Positions 15,890-24,507 of a stretch of DNA of 64,000 nucleotides are shown here, piece by piece. The position numbers were made by a program, and so were the translations under genes. The stretch spans positions 1 to 64,000 of the forward strand of contig NZ_PYMB01000020.1 in the NCBI RefSeq assembly GCF_003026455.1. Reading direction: 5' to 3'. How positions within the stretch are numbered: position 1 is the stretch's first letter; every line of letters starts with the position of its first letter. Below the pieces are notes generated by a model. The model ran no database searches, was not told where the DNA came from, and saw nothing but the letters and a program-made list of their open reading frames with translations. Origin of the DNA: Photobacterium rosenbergii. GTDB taxonomy: Bacteria; Pseudomonadota; Gammaproteobacteria; Enterobacterales; Vibrionaceae.

Positions 15890-17294
15890 TTTGGCACTGG
15901 CACAACCGGCTGAAAAACCTGCGGTTAGCATGGAGCAAATCAGTAAGTTCCACGCCCGCCGCCGCTGGGCCAAGGTGGCCTGGGTTTACGGTTCGCTGAT
16001 GATGATTGCGACCGTGATGCTGGGTACGTTTGTGGTCGCTTTCATGGCTAGCCTCAAAGATGACCCGTTGGAGCAGCCGTTTAAATTCAACTTTGCCCAA
16101 GTACAGCCTGCCAACTGGTCAGCGGCTTACCAGTTGGGTAATGACGGCAACAATGCACCTTGGTTCGGTGGTTTTGCTCCGGGTGCGGATATTACTTTCC
16201 AAGTGACTTATGCGGTCGAAGCAGGTGACGAACTCGCTATCCCGGTGATTGATGTACCTCGCCGCCGTCCGGGTACCGGTATGGCTGCGGCTATTACCAC
16301 TGAGTTTGCGGCAGATTACGCCGTAGTCTCTGAGCCTAAGCTGATTGGCGAAGCCAGCGACGTGACTTTTGTCGAGCAGCGCGGCAAGCGTGAAATCACC
16401 CGCCAGGGCAACAGCGCGACATGGGAATTCACTGTCCGCTACGAAGGTGATGGTCCGGTAGTCGATACCCTGCCACTTAACATCACCGCCCCTCGTGGCC
16501 AGGTACTGGTGGATAGCACCCTGTCACCGAATCGTATGGAGCGTCGTGGCCGCGTGGCCGCATGGGACAACCTCGCACCGGGTGTGATTGGTTATGTGTT
16601 CAAAAGCTACGTAAGGGTTTACACCGAGTCAGTCAGCCTTGAAACCGGCAAGAGCCTGTTTATGAGCTGGACCATGAACTCATTCTTCATCGCCTTCGGC
16701 AAGGTACTGCTGACCCTGTTCTTTGCATGTACAGCCGGTTACGCCCTGGCGCGATTGAAGTTTACCGGTGCGCGCTTTGTGTTTGCGTTCATGCTGCTGA
16801 GCATGATGGTACCGGGTCAGGTGACCTTCATTTCGAACTACCTGATCTACCGTGACATTGGCTTGCTCAACACCCCATGGGCTGTGATAACCGCCATTGT
16901 CGCCTCGGGGCAGGTACTGATTATGAAGCAGTTCTTCGAGAGTGTACCCAAGGAGTTGGAAGAGGCCGCGATTGTCGACGGTGCCAACCCAGCCACTATT
17001 TTGTTCCGCATTTTCATGCCATTGGCGAAGCCGGCCATCATGTCGGTCACCATCCTGGGCTTCCAGGGCGCATGGAATGATTTCTTCTGGCCGCTGGTGG
17101 TTATCAACAGCCCGACAGATGCCTACACGCTTCCTGTTGGTCTATTGAGCCTACGTAACGCTTACGGTGTTGCAGGCGACTGGAACCTGATCCTGGCCGG
17201 GGCCTTCCTGTCCACGATCCCTGTACTGATTGTTTTCATTATTTTCCAACGTTACTTCGTTGGTAACGATATTTCTTCCGCTGTTAAAGGTTAA
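15882..17294 (+). CDS. ABC transporter permease (MalG/YcjP-like) with a large periplasmic insert
   Basis: At 470 residues it is about 190 longer than ordinary MalG-type permeases. The first transmembrane helix (residues 30-55) is followed by a polar region of about 200 residues (60-260) with beta-strand character and no hydrophobic helix, predicted to be periplasmic. The five remaining helices and a C-terminal EAA motif (KELEEAAIVDGANPATILFRIFMPLAKP, about 350-378) complete the core. In E. coli the large insert is in MalF, not MalG. The insert may contact the binding protein. The AAGGAG ribosome binding site lies inside the upstream gene. Confidence 0.9.
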   Translation: MSDLALAQPAEKPAVSMEQISKFHARRRWAKVAWVYGSLMMIATVMLGTFVVAFMASLKDDPLEQPFKFNFAQVQPANWSAAYQLGNDGNNAPWFGGFAPGADITFQVTYAVEAGDELAIPVIDVPRRRPGTGMAAAITTEFAADYAVVSEPKLIGEASDVTFVEQRGKREITRQGNSATWEFTVRYEGDGPVVDTLPLNITAPRGQVLVDSTLSPNRMERRGRVAAWDNLAPGVIGYVFKSYVRVYTESVSLETGKSLFMSWTMNSFFIAFGKVLLTLFFACTAGYALARLKFTGARFVFAFMLLSMMVPGQVTFISNYLIYRDIGLLNTPWAVITAIVASGQVLIMKQFFESVPKELEEAAIVDGANPATILFRIFMPLAKPAIMSVTILGFQGAWNDFFWPLVVINSPTDAYTLPVGLLSLRNAYGVAGDWNLILAGAFLSTIPVLIVFIIFQRYFVGNDISSAVKG

Positions 17295-17309
17295 TTAGGA
17301 AATTTTACG

Positions 17310-19652
17310 ATGTTTATGAACTACAACGCTGGTCAAGGCGAACTGAAAAACTGGATCGTTGAGGAAACCGCGTTTGACTCAGCATTCCAAGGCAAATGTG
17401 AAGTTGTTATGAGCCAAGGTAACGGCTACATGGGTGCGCGTAGTGCAACGGAAGAAAAATACGTTGGCCAGACCCGCAACCTGTTCGTTGCCGGTACGTA
17501 CAACAAGTTCGATGAAGAAGAAGTGACTGAACTGCCAAACGCAGCTGACATGAGTGCGATTGAAATCTTCATCGACGGTCGCCGCTTCCACCTTGAAGCG
17601 GGCAAAGTGAGCAACTACTCACGTCGTTTGAACGTTAAAAACGGTGAGCTGACTCGTGAGTTCACATGGAAAAATACCGAAGGCAAGAGCTTCGAGATGC
17701 GCTTCCGTCGCTTCTTCTCGCAGGCCAACCTTCACCTGATGGCATTTGATGTGCAGGTTAAAGCCCTGGACAGCGATGCGAAAATTGAAATCCGCTCGGG
17801 TGTTGATGCCCAGCTTTCTAACTCTGGTGCCCAGCACTTCCACGAAGGCGAAAAACGTATTTACGACAAGCGTTTCATCGAGCTTCTGCAGCACACCACT
17901 GAAAGCAAGGTAGATTTCGTCTTCCTGACGTCACACCGCTACTTCGTAAACGGTCAAGAGACTGAAATCGACCCATCGCTAGCTATGGACCGCCGTAAAG
18001 TATGGGTAAACATCAACTACGACCTGGAAGCGGGTGAAACGTTCGGTACCGAAAAAGTGGGTGTGGTACACACATCTCGCGACAAGCAGTTCGATGTTGA
18101 AGGCTACGAGCTACAGTCACTGCGTGACCACGCGCTGACTAACCTTAAGACCAACGCTGACCGCAGCTTCGATGAGCTACTTGAAGAAAGTGCGGCTGAG
18201 TGGGACAAGCGCTGGGCAGGCATGAACATCACTATCGGTGGTTCTGACTTTGACCAGTTGGCAATCCGTTTTGCCCAGTACCAGCTAAACATCTTTACCC
18301 CAATGCACGACTCTCGCTTCGGTATCGGCGCGAAAGGTCTGTCTGGCGAAGGCTACAAAGGCCACTCGTTCTGGGATACAGAAGTATTCATGCTGCCGTT
18401 CTTCATCTACACCATGCCAGAAGTTGCTCGCAGCCTGCTTGAGTACCGTTTCAAGACCCTAGATGGTGCGCGTAAGAAAGCGAAAGACAACGGCTATATT
18501 GGTGCTCAGTTCCCATGGGAATCAGCACTAACTGGTGAAGAAGTAACGCCTGTATGGGGTGCTGTCGACATCATCACAGGTAAATCAACCAAGATCTGGT
18601 CTGGCTTTATCGAACAGCACATCACTTGTGACATCACTTACGCCCTATGGCAGTACTACCAGATCACTGGTGACCAGAAGTTCATGGATGACATGGGCTA
18701 CGAGATCATGTTCGATACCGCGACTTTCTGGACGAGCCGTCTGGAGTGGTTGGAAGACCGCAACATGTGGGGTATTTGTAACGTCATCGGTCCTGATGAG
18801 TACAAAGAGCACATTGATAACAACGCCTTCACCAACTACATGGCGGTGGAAAACATCAAGCTGGCGATCCGCTACTACGAAGATCTTGAGCAGTCTAACC
18901 CTGAGCTACTGGCGAAACTGTCTGACAAGCTGAACCTAGTAGAAGCACGCAAGATGTGGCTTGAGCGCGTAGATAACGTTTACCTGCCACAACCGCGCCC
19001 TGAAGATAAGGTAATCCCGCAGGATGACACTTACCTACAGAAAGAAATCATTGACCTGACCAAGTACAAAGAGCAGCCATTCGTTGGTGGTCTGTTCCAG
19101 GACTACAACCTTGAGCAGGTTAACGAGATGCAGGTTTCCAAGCAGGCCGACATCATGGTGCTGTTCCTGCAGCAGGAAGACAAGTTCGACCTGGAAACCA
19201 AGCTGGCGAACTGGAACTACTACGAGCCGAAGACACTGCATGACTCATCATTGAGCCTATCTACCCACTCGGTATTGGCATCGGATGTAGGTAACGCAGA
19301 GCTTTCTTACGACCTATACCAGCAAGCTGCTGGCATCGATATCGGCCAGAACATGAAGAGTTCTGATCACGGTATCCACGCGGCGTCTATCGGCGGTATG
19401 TGGCAGTGTGTGGTGTACGGCTTCGGTGGTGTTCGTATGCTGGGCGGCAAGCTTCGCATCAACCCTAACCTGCCTAAGCAGTGGGATAGCCTGAACTTCC
19501 CAATCTACTGGAAAGGTGAGCGTCTGGAAGTCACTGTCGACCAGGAAACAGTACAAATCGCCCGTCCTGAATTCACAGGTCAGGCACTGGAAATCGAAGT
19601 GGCCGGTGAGCCACGTGTTATCGAGTCAACTGAGGTAACTTTCAATGTGTAA
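17310..19652 (+). CDS. Glycoside hydrolase family 65 disaccharide phosphorylase (YcjT-like)
   Basis: The 780-residue protein has the GH65 layout: N-terminal beta-sandwich (1-270), linker, (alpha/alpha)6 barrel with GHSFWDTE (Asp356-Glu358 region) and the IGPDEYKEH segment whose Glu497 is the expected general acid, a phosphate-site KSSDHGIHAASIGGMW block, and a small C-terminal beta domain. Such enzymes cleave alpha-glucobioses (kojibiose, nigerose, maltose, trehalose) with inorganic phosphate to give beta-glucose 1-phosphate and a second sugar, in the cytoplasm. The next gene, a beta-phosphoglucomutase, takes that product, confirming phosphorolysis. E. coli YcjT is a kojibiose phosphorylase; the disaccharide used here cannot be told by eye. 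It overlaps pgmB by 8 bases. Confidence 0.9.
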   Translation: MFMNYNAGQGELKNWIVEETAFDSAFQGKCEVVMSQGNGYMGARSATEEKYVGQTRNLFVAGTYNKFDEEEVTELPNAADMSAIEIFIDGRRFHLEAGKVSNYSRRLNVKNGELTREFTWKNTEGKSFEMRFRRFFSQANLHLMAFDVQVKALDSDAKIEIRSGVDAQLSNSGAQHFHEGEKRIYDKRFIELLQHTTESKVDFVFLTSHRYFVNGQETEIDPSLAMDRRKVWVNINYDLEAGETFGTEKVGVVHTSRDKQFDVEGYELQSLRDHALTNLKTNADRSFDELLEESAAEWDKRWAGMNITIGGSDFDQLAIRFAQYQLNIFTPMHDSRFGIGAKGLSGEGYKGHSFWDTEVFMLPFFIYTMPEVARSLLEYRFKTLDGARKKAKDNGYIGAQFPWESALTGEEVTPVWGAVDIITGKSTKIWSGFIEQHITCDITYALWQYYQITGDQKFMDDMGYEIMFDTATFWTSRLEWLEDRNMWGICNVIGPDEYKEHIDNNAFTNYMAVENIKLAIRYYEDLEQSNPELLAKLSDKLNLVEARKMWLERVDNVYLPQPRPEDKVIPQDDTYLQKEIIDLTKYKEQPFVGGLFQDYNLEQVNEMQVSKQADIMVLFLQQEDKFDLETKLANWNYYEPKTLHDSSLSLSTHSVLASDVGNAELSYDLYQQAAGIDIGQNMKSSDHGIHAASIGGMWQCVVYGFGGVRMLGGKLRINPNLPKQWDSLNFPIYWKGERLEVTVDQETVQIARPEFTGQALEIEVAGEPRVIESTEVTFNV

Positions 19653-20280
19653 GGCATTTATTTTCGACCTGGACGGTGTGATCACCGATACCGCTGAGCT
19701 TCACTACCAAGCCTGGCAGCGTATGGCCGACGAAGAAGGTTACTACTTCGACCGTGAAATCAATGAACAGCTGCGCGGCGTTTCTCGCCGTGCATCACTG
19801 GAAATTATCCTTAATGGCCGTGAGATCAGCGAGGAAAAAATCGCTGACCTGATGGAACGTAAGAACAACTACTACGTTGAGCTGCTTAGCACTATTACCG
19901 CAGAGGATGTCCTGCCGGGTATCGAGCAGTTCCTGCTTGAGCTTAATGCGCGCGGTATCAAGGTTGCGCTGGCATCGGCGAGCAAGAATGCCCGCCCAAT
20001 CCTGCACCGCTTAGGCCTGACACCATTGTTCGATGCAATTGGTGATGGCTGGTCGGTGAACCGCTCAAAGCCTGCACCGGATGTATTCATCCACGCAGCG
20101 GGCCAGGTGGGTGTTAACGCCGATGAGTGTATCGTAGTGGAAGATGCTGAAGCCGGTGTTGATGCTGCGAAAGAAGCGGGCATGAAGGTTGTTGGCATCG
20201 GGCCGAAAGAGCGTGTTGGCCATGCGGACTGGGTCTGTTCAGACACCAGCAAGCTAGTGGTATCGCAGATTTTGGCGTAA
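19645..20280 (+). CDS. pgmB: Beta-phosphoglucomutase (HAD superfamily)
   Basis: The 211-residue HAD protein has motif I FDLDGVITDTAELHYQAW (nucleophile and acid/base aspartates), the RGVSRRASLEIIL cap, ASASKNA as motif II, and KPAPDVFIHAA...VVEDAEAGVDAAKEAGM as motifs III and IV. It converts beta-glucose 1-phosphate to glucose 6-phosphate, feeding the phosphorylase product into glycolysis. Its start overlaps the end of the GH65 gene, with a GAGGT ribosome binding site inside it, so the two are translated together. This corresponds to E. coli YcjU. Confidence 0.92.
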   Translation: MCKAFIFDLDGVITDTAELHYQAWQRMADEEGYYFDREINEQLRGVSRRASLEIILNGREISEEKIADLMERKNNYYVELLSTITAEDVLPGIEQFLLELNARGIKVALASASKNARPILHRLGLTPLFDAIGDGWSVNRSKPAPDVFIHAAGQVGVNADECIVVEDAEAGVDAAKEAGMKVVGIGPKERVGHADWVCSDTSKLVVSQILA

Positions 20281-20305
20281 CGAGTAGGGATTCAGAGGTA
20301 AAAAA

Positions 20306-21439
20306 ATGGCGCGTTTAGAACTTAAGAACATCAACAAAATCTATCCTGATGGTGCCCACATCATCAAGGATGCCAACCTGGTAATCGAAGATGGCGAATT
20401 TACGGTTTTCGTCGGCCCATCAGGCTGTGGTAAATCGACCATGCTGCGAATGGTGGCAGGCCTTGAGGAAATATCATCAGGCGATATGCTGATCGACGGT
20501 GACGTGGTCAACACCCTATCACCGACAGATCGCGGTATCGGCATGGTGTTCCAGTCTTACGCGCTATATCCGCACATGACAGTGTTCGAGAACATTGCCT
20601 TCGGCCTTAAATTGGCGAAGAAGCCAAAAGAGGAAATCGAGCAGGCTGTGAAGAATGTGGCTGAGATGCTGGAGCTGACCAAGCTGCTTACCCAGCGTCC
20701 GAGCCAGCTTTCCGGTGGCCAGCGCCAGCGTGTGGCGATTGGCCGTGCCATTGTCCGTGACCCGAAGGTGTTCTTGCTTGATGAGCCACTGTCTAACTTG
20801 GATGCGGCGCTGCGTGTTCGTATGCGTCTGCAACTGGCGGATTACCACAAGAAACTTAAATCGACCGTGATTTACGTAACCCACGATCAGGTGGAAGCCA
20901 TGACGTTGGCTGACAAAATCGTGGTACTGAAAGACGGTTTGGTTGAGCAGGTGGGTTCACCACTGGATCTTTACTACTTCCCGAAAACCCTGTTTGTCGC
21001 AGGCTTCATCGGTTCACCGAAGATGAACCTGATCCCGGCAACACTCAAGCATGCCACAGAGGATCGCGCCACTGTTGAAGTCGGCGATTACACCTTTGAG
21101 GCCGAAGTGAATGCCGAGGCGGCAACACAAGGCGCTTTGATGACATTGGGTATTCGTCCGGAAGATATTCACCTGGCTGAGAGCGGGGTTGGTGTTCGCG
21201 TTGAGGGTATGGAACGCCTTGGCACCGAGTCTTTGCTTTACACCACACTGCTGCGCGGTGGGCAGGAGGTTCTGGTACGTGTACCGGGCACCGTGCATGT
21301 AGAAGTGGGCCAGCACCTGAATATTCATATTCCAGCGGAAAAATGCCATTTGTTTGACAGCAAGGGCAAGGCATTTGCCCGTAGCTTTACGCTAGACGAT
21401 TTAATTACCTTACCACCACAAGTTCGTCAGGCCAGCTAA
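20306..21439 (+). CDS. ugpC: Sugar ABC transporter ATPase (UgpC/MalK/YcjV type)
   Basis: A 377-residue cytoplasmic ATPase with Walker A GPSGCGKST (about 37-45), the LSGGQRQRVAIGRA signature (about 135), Walker B VFLLDEPLSNLDA, the switch histidine in YVTHDQVEAM, and a C-terminal OB-like regulatory domain of the MalK/UgpC class. It energises the permeases at 14795 and 15882. As the only carbohydrate-type ATPase in the window, it probably also serves the ATPase-less unit at 7059-10358, since this class of ATPase is often shared. Confidence 0.92.
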   Translation: MARLELKNINKIYPDGAHIIKDANLVIEDGEFTVFVGPSGCGKSTMLRMVAGLEEISSGDMLIDGDVVNTLSPTDRGIGMVFQSYALYPHMTVFENIAFGLKLAKKPKEEIEQAVKNVAEMLELTKLLTQRPSQLSGGQRQRVAIGRAIVRDPKVFLLDEPLSNLDAALRVRMRLQLADYHKKLKSTVIYVTHDQVEAMTLADKIVVLKDGLVEQVGSPLDLYYFPKTLFVAGFIGSPKMNLIPATLKHATEDRATVEVGDYTFEAEVNAEAATQGALMTLGIRPEDIHLAESGVGVRVEGMERLGTESLLYTTLLRGGQEVLVRVPGTVHVEVGQHLNIHIPAEKCHLFDSKGKAFARSFTLDDLITLPPQVRQAS

Positions 21440-21477
21440 TTAGGTTCTGACGAAGAGCGTCTGAAAGTCAAAATAAA

Positions 21478-21631
21478 AAGCCCGCTTGGCGGCGGGCTTA
21501 ATATCCAACGTCTGAGTTAACTCATTGACGTTTAAGTATTCCTCAACCTGTTGGCGCAGGTTGAAAAAATTGTCCTGACAGCATGCGAGTCTGTTTGCAG
21601 GACAACAATACTCTGCCCGTTGGCGCGGGCA
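21478..21631 (+). promoter_or_regulatory. Structured leader with three hairpins sharing the loop TTGGCG
   Basis: Five stems fill the gap before the OmpG-like gene. Three have different stems but the same 6-base loop TTGGCG: AAGCCCGC/GCGGGCTT (21478-21499), TCAACCTG/CAGGTTGA (21543-21564) and TGCCCG/CGGGCA (21614-21631). They alternate with AACGTC-TGAG/CTCA-GACGTT (21507-21532) and TTGTCCTG-ACAG/CTGT-CAGGACAA (21570-21605). The constant loop on changing stems implies selection on the loop, for example as a target for an RNA or protein. On the minus strand the first hairpin is followed by a T-rich tract, so antisense termination is also possible. Confidence 0.6.
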
Positions 21632-21670
21632 AAACATCTACTGTACGCAAAATTATAATAGGGAAATATT

Positions 21671-22654
21671 ATGAATAAAACAGTCGTGGCAATGAGCTTG
21701 GCACTCATTTTCTCTGGACAAGCCTTAGCGGAAACTGAACAGGAAGCAGAAAACCAATCAACGCTAGTCCGTTTGGAGAACGAGGCTTCTAAAGCAGAGC
21801 TGCTGACGGCGACTAACGCACCGGCGAAAGAAGAGGGTCGCCTCCATGGTACGTTAGGCACCAACATTGAAGTAGAACGAGTGATCCGTGATGACGGTGT
21901 AAACGAAGGTAAACTGAAATATACCTTGGCACAGGGTAGCTTCCGTCATGACGACCTTCCTGGCTGGGACTTTGGTTTCTACTCTGCACGCGAAGAGCTG
22001 TTCAACGGTAACTTGAAACACGCTGATTATGACCGTGGTGTTAACTCAATCCAGGAAATCTGGGCAAACCGCAGTTACGGTCAAGCATGGGGTAGCGTTG
22101 GCTGGGGGGTTAAACTAGCCGGTGAATCCATCGATAAGCGTACTACGCCAGAAGTTAAAGTGTTCGGTAACTACAACATTACTGATCGCCTAGATATTCA
22201 TGGTTATGCGATGTACCACGTGGAATATAACCGTGGTAGCAGTGAGTTCCCATACTGGGAAATCGAACCGGGTTTCGGCTATAAAATTGCCGACAACATG
22301 GGTGCATGGCTGAATTTCCGTTACCAGGAAGGTACACTTAAACCAAAATCAGGTGATAACTTTGTTGAAACAGAGACCATCATCAAGCCGGGTATTTGGT
22401 ACAGCTGGGGCGACTTGAGTGCCTCACTCTGGGGTGAGTTCGGTAAATTCGAAAAAGAAAATGACCAGACAGGTGCCCATGAGTGGTCGGAAGACTACTG
22501 GAAGCTAGGTATTTCAGCTAACTATGCACTAAACAGCAGCTGGCGTGTCTTTGGTGAAGTGAGCTATAAAGACATCAAGTTCGAAGATAACAGTAATTCA
22601 GAGTTCGATGGTTACATCCCGCTATTTATTGCCGGTATTAACTACAGCTTCTAA
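21671..22654 (+). CDS. OmpG-like outer-membrane porin for sugars
   Basis: The 327-residue protein has a signal peptide (residues 1-20), then a 40-residue polar, Glu/Ala-rich segment unusual for porins, then beta strands alternating with charged loops and a C-terminal Gly-Ile-Asn-Tyr-Ser-Phe ending suited to BAM recognition. Length, aromatic girdle and position directly after the ABC ATPase match E. coli OmpG, a monomeric 14-stranded channel next to ycjV. It would let oligosaccharides across the outer membrane. The N-terminal extension could be a short coiled coil. A structured leader precedes it (21478-21631). Confidence 0.75.
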   Translation: MNKTVVAMSLALIFSGQALAETEQEAENQSTLVRLENEASKAELLTATNAPAKEEGRLHGTLGTNIEVERVIRDDGVNEGKLKYTLAQGSFRHDDLPGWDFGFYSAREELFNGNLKHADYDRGVNSIQEIWANRSYGQAWGSVGWGVKLAGESIDKRTTPEVKVFGNYNITDRLDIHGYAMYHVEYNRGSSEFPYWEIEPGFGYKIADNMGAWLNFRYQEGTLKPKSGDNFVETETIIKPGIWYSWGDLSASLWGEFGKFEKENDQTGAHEWSEDYWKLGISANYALNSSWRVFGEVSYKDIKFEDNSNSEFDGYIPLFIAGINYSF

Positions 22655-22680
22655 TTTTCCTTCGTTTACTATCGATGTAT

Positions 22681-22702
22681 CCAGGCCGTTTTCGCGGCCT
22701 GG
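22681..22702 (+). terminator. Stem-loop after the OmpG-like gene (weak terminator)
   Basis: CCAGGCCG/CGGCCTGG with loop TTTTCG. No T run follows, so its terminator strength is uncertain. AT-rich sequence with no gene follows to 22878. Confidence 0.5.
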
Positions 22703-22908
22703 AATAACAAAATCAATAAATATAATAAGTTACTATTAAATTTATTAAGAAAACAATAATAAGCCATGTGTATTGGACGTAAATTGAACCTTACGGCAAG
22801 CTGAACTTTACGCGAATATGCATGGATTTACGTATATCACACATCTTTTTATTCGCTACACTCATTGTGTAGGCAATAATGCCGCTATATACGGATGTGA
22901 GGTATAGG

Positions 22909-23124
22909 ATGAAAAAACTATTATTGGCGTTAGTTTTAGTGGTACCAGCATTTGGGGTTTTGGCTTCATCAACAAGCTCTCCTTCAAGCTCATCTTCAAA
23001 TAATGGCAGCCTCTCCGGTAGGCATTCAGAGTCTTATCAAGTTTGCTATATCGATGGCAAAGCTATCATGCTTCAACAAAACATGTGTTATGCCAAAGGC
23101 GGCAGTCTAGTAAAACCAAATTAA
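22909..23124 (+). CDS. Small secreted serine-rich protein with a cysteine pair
   Basis: From ATG 22909 (GAGG ribosome binding site) the product is 71 residues: a signal peptide (MKKLLLALVLVVPAFGVLA), a serine-rich linker of about 20 residues, then a short globular segment with two cysteines (VCYIDGK...QNMCYAKGG) that could form one disulfide. It should be periplasmic or secreted. No family is recognised. It is monocistronic, with the heptamer repeat tract downstream. Confidence 0.65.
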   Translation: MKKLLLALVLVVPAFGVLASSTSSPSSSSSNNGSLSGRHSESYQVCYIDGKAIMLQQNMCYAKGGSLVKPN

Positions 23125-23257
23125 TTAGGTTTAAATTTTCCTTTTAAAAATGCACTTATAATGCAAGCGATATTAAATTAAGCAGGCTTTTTATTTTATA
23201 TAAAAAGTCTGTTTGACTATTATTTCAATTGTAATGTAAGACACTTCTTCATAGCAT

Positions 23258-23369
23258 TATTGCCTATTGCCTATTGCCTATTGCCTATTGCCTATTGCCT
23301 ATTGCCTATTGCCTATTGCCTATTGCCTATTGCCTATTGCCTATTGCCTATTGCCTATTGCCTATTGCC
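23258..23369. repeat. Sixteen perfect tandem copies of the heptamer TATTGCC
   Basis: An uninterrupted array of 16 x 7 bp (112 bp) followed by a partial TATT. It lies 50 bases before the start of a LysR-type regulator and 133 bases after the small secreted protein gene. The perfect homogeneity means recent expansion and a high slippage potential. Since 7 is not a multiple of 3 and the tract is outside coding sequence, copy changes would alter promoter or leader spacing. Confidence 0.95.
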
Positions 23370-23418
23370 TATTTAAACCATAAATTAAAGACTCAACCTA
23401 AGGAATAGGGTAACGGCA

Positions 23419-24336
23419 GTGTTAGACATGAAAGAACTCCCCTCGATAAGAGCACTTCGGACTTTTGTTGCTGTAGCCAATCATTTGAGCTTTTCCAAAG
23501 CCGCCAGAGAACTATCCCTTACCCAAGGGGCCGTCAGTAAGCAAATTGCTCAATTAGAACAGCAACTTGGTCAGCCTTTGTTTGAACGCCACCTTAATGG
23601 TATCCGGTTATCCAGTGTTGGGTTGCGGTATTTACCCCAGATAGCGGAATCGCTCGAAGCCTTGCAAAACGCCACAGCCAGTCTGCGTCAGTTGGAACAG
23701 GTTGATGAAGTACTGACGGTCAATGTGACCCCATCCTTCGCTAGCCTTTGGCTAATTCCGAAGATAAATAGTTTTGCTAAAGCTTTCCCTCATCTTCAAG
23801 TCCAACTGAAGACCGGGGATGGGATGGTCAATGACATTAGCACTGACAACGACATCATCATTCGCTGTCTCCCCCTTGCTAACCATTACGAAAATGCCAC
23901 TCTTTTGTGTCGTGAAAACCTTCGGCTGGTGGCATCCGCCAAGTTGTTACAGCAAAGGCCAATCCGACACCTTGATGATTTAGCTGATCATCTTTACCTG
24001 CCTCAGGTTACCCGGCCACAGTTGTGGGAGCAGTTCAAAACCCATCACGGCATTGACTTCCCAATGGCTTTCTATGGTGTTGGGTTTGAGCATTTCTATC
24101 TGTCGTTAGAGGCGGTAAGAAACCAGTTGGGCTTGGCATTGCTACCTGACTTTATGGTCGATGATTTAATTGCTGAACAAACATTATTTAACCCACTCAA
24201 CTCTTTTCTGAACAGCCATTATGGTTATTACACGATTGTGCCCCATTATAAGCGCCATACCCGCAAGGTATGTGTTTTTACCCAGTGGTTGACCGAAATG
24301 ATGGTCAATAGCCAAGATCAAATTTCCGAGCATTAA
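23419..24336 (+). CDS. LysR-family transcriptional regulator (GcvA-like)
   Basis: The 305-residue protein has the N-terminal LysR winged helix (RALRTFVAVANHLSFSKAARELSLTQGAVSKQIAQLEQQLGQPLFER, about residues 9-55) and an effector-binding domain of the GcvA/AmpR subgroup (TPSFASLWLIPKINSF). The start is GTG 23419 behind AGGG, with ATG 23428 as an alternative. It is preceded by the 16-copy heptamer tract and followed, on the same strand, by the C69 dipeptidase, which is a plausible target along with the minus-strand aminotransferase operon. The effector is unknown. Confidence 0.88.
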   Translation: MLDMKELPSIRALRTFVAVANHLSFSKAARELSLTQGAVSKQIAQLEQQLGQPLFERHLNGIRLSSVGLRYLPQIAESLEALQNATASLRQLEQVDEVLTVNVTPSFASLWLIPKINSFAKAFPHLQVQLKTGDGMVNDISTDNDIIIRCLPLANHYENATLLCRENLRLVASAKLLQQRPIRHLDDLADHLYLPQVTRPQLWEQFKTHHGIDFPMAFYGVGFEHFYLSLEAVRNQLGLALLPDFMVDDLIAEQTLFNPLNSFLNSHYGYYTIVPHYKRHTRKVCVFTQWLTEMMVNSQDQISEH

Positions 24337-24507
24337 TTATCTCGTAAATCCTTATTCGTGATCTTATCAGCAAATATTCTCTTTGATTGTGTTTACACTG
24401 ACTTTTGATTAATGAGTCGACCTTTATGCTGATTTAATCAAAATAAAAAGAATAAATGAATAATATTTCATTGTTTCAATAGGTGTTATCACCATAGGAG
24501 AGATACG

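Noticed and set aside
21478-21499. First TTGGCG hairpin considered only as a terminator of the ATPase gene
   Set aside because: No T run follows on the plus strand; the T-rich tract is on the opposite side, and two more hairpins with the same loop occur nearby.
23258-23369. Heptamer array considered as a CRISPR
   Set aside because: The units are contiguous 7-mers with no spacers, and no cas genes are present.
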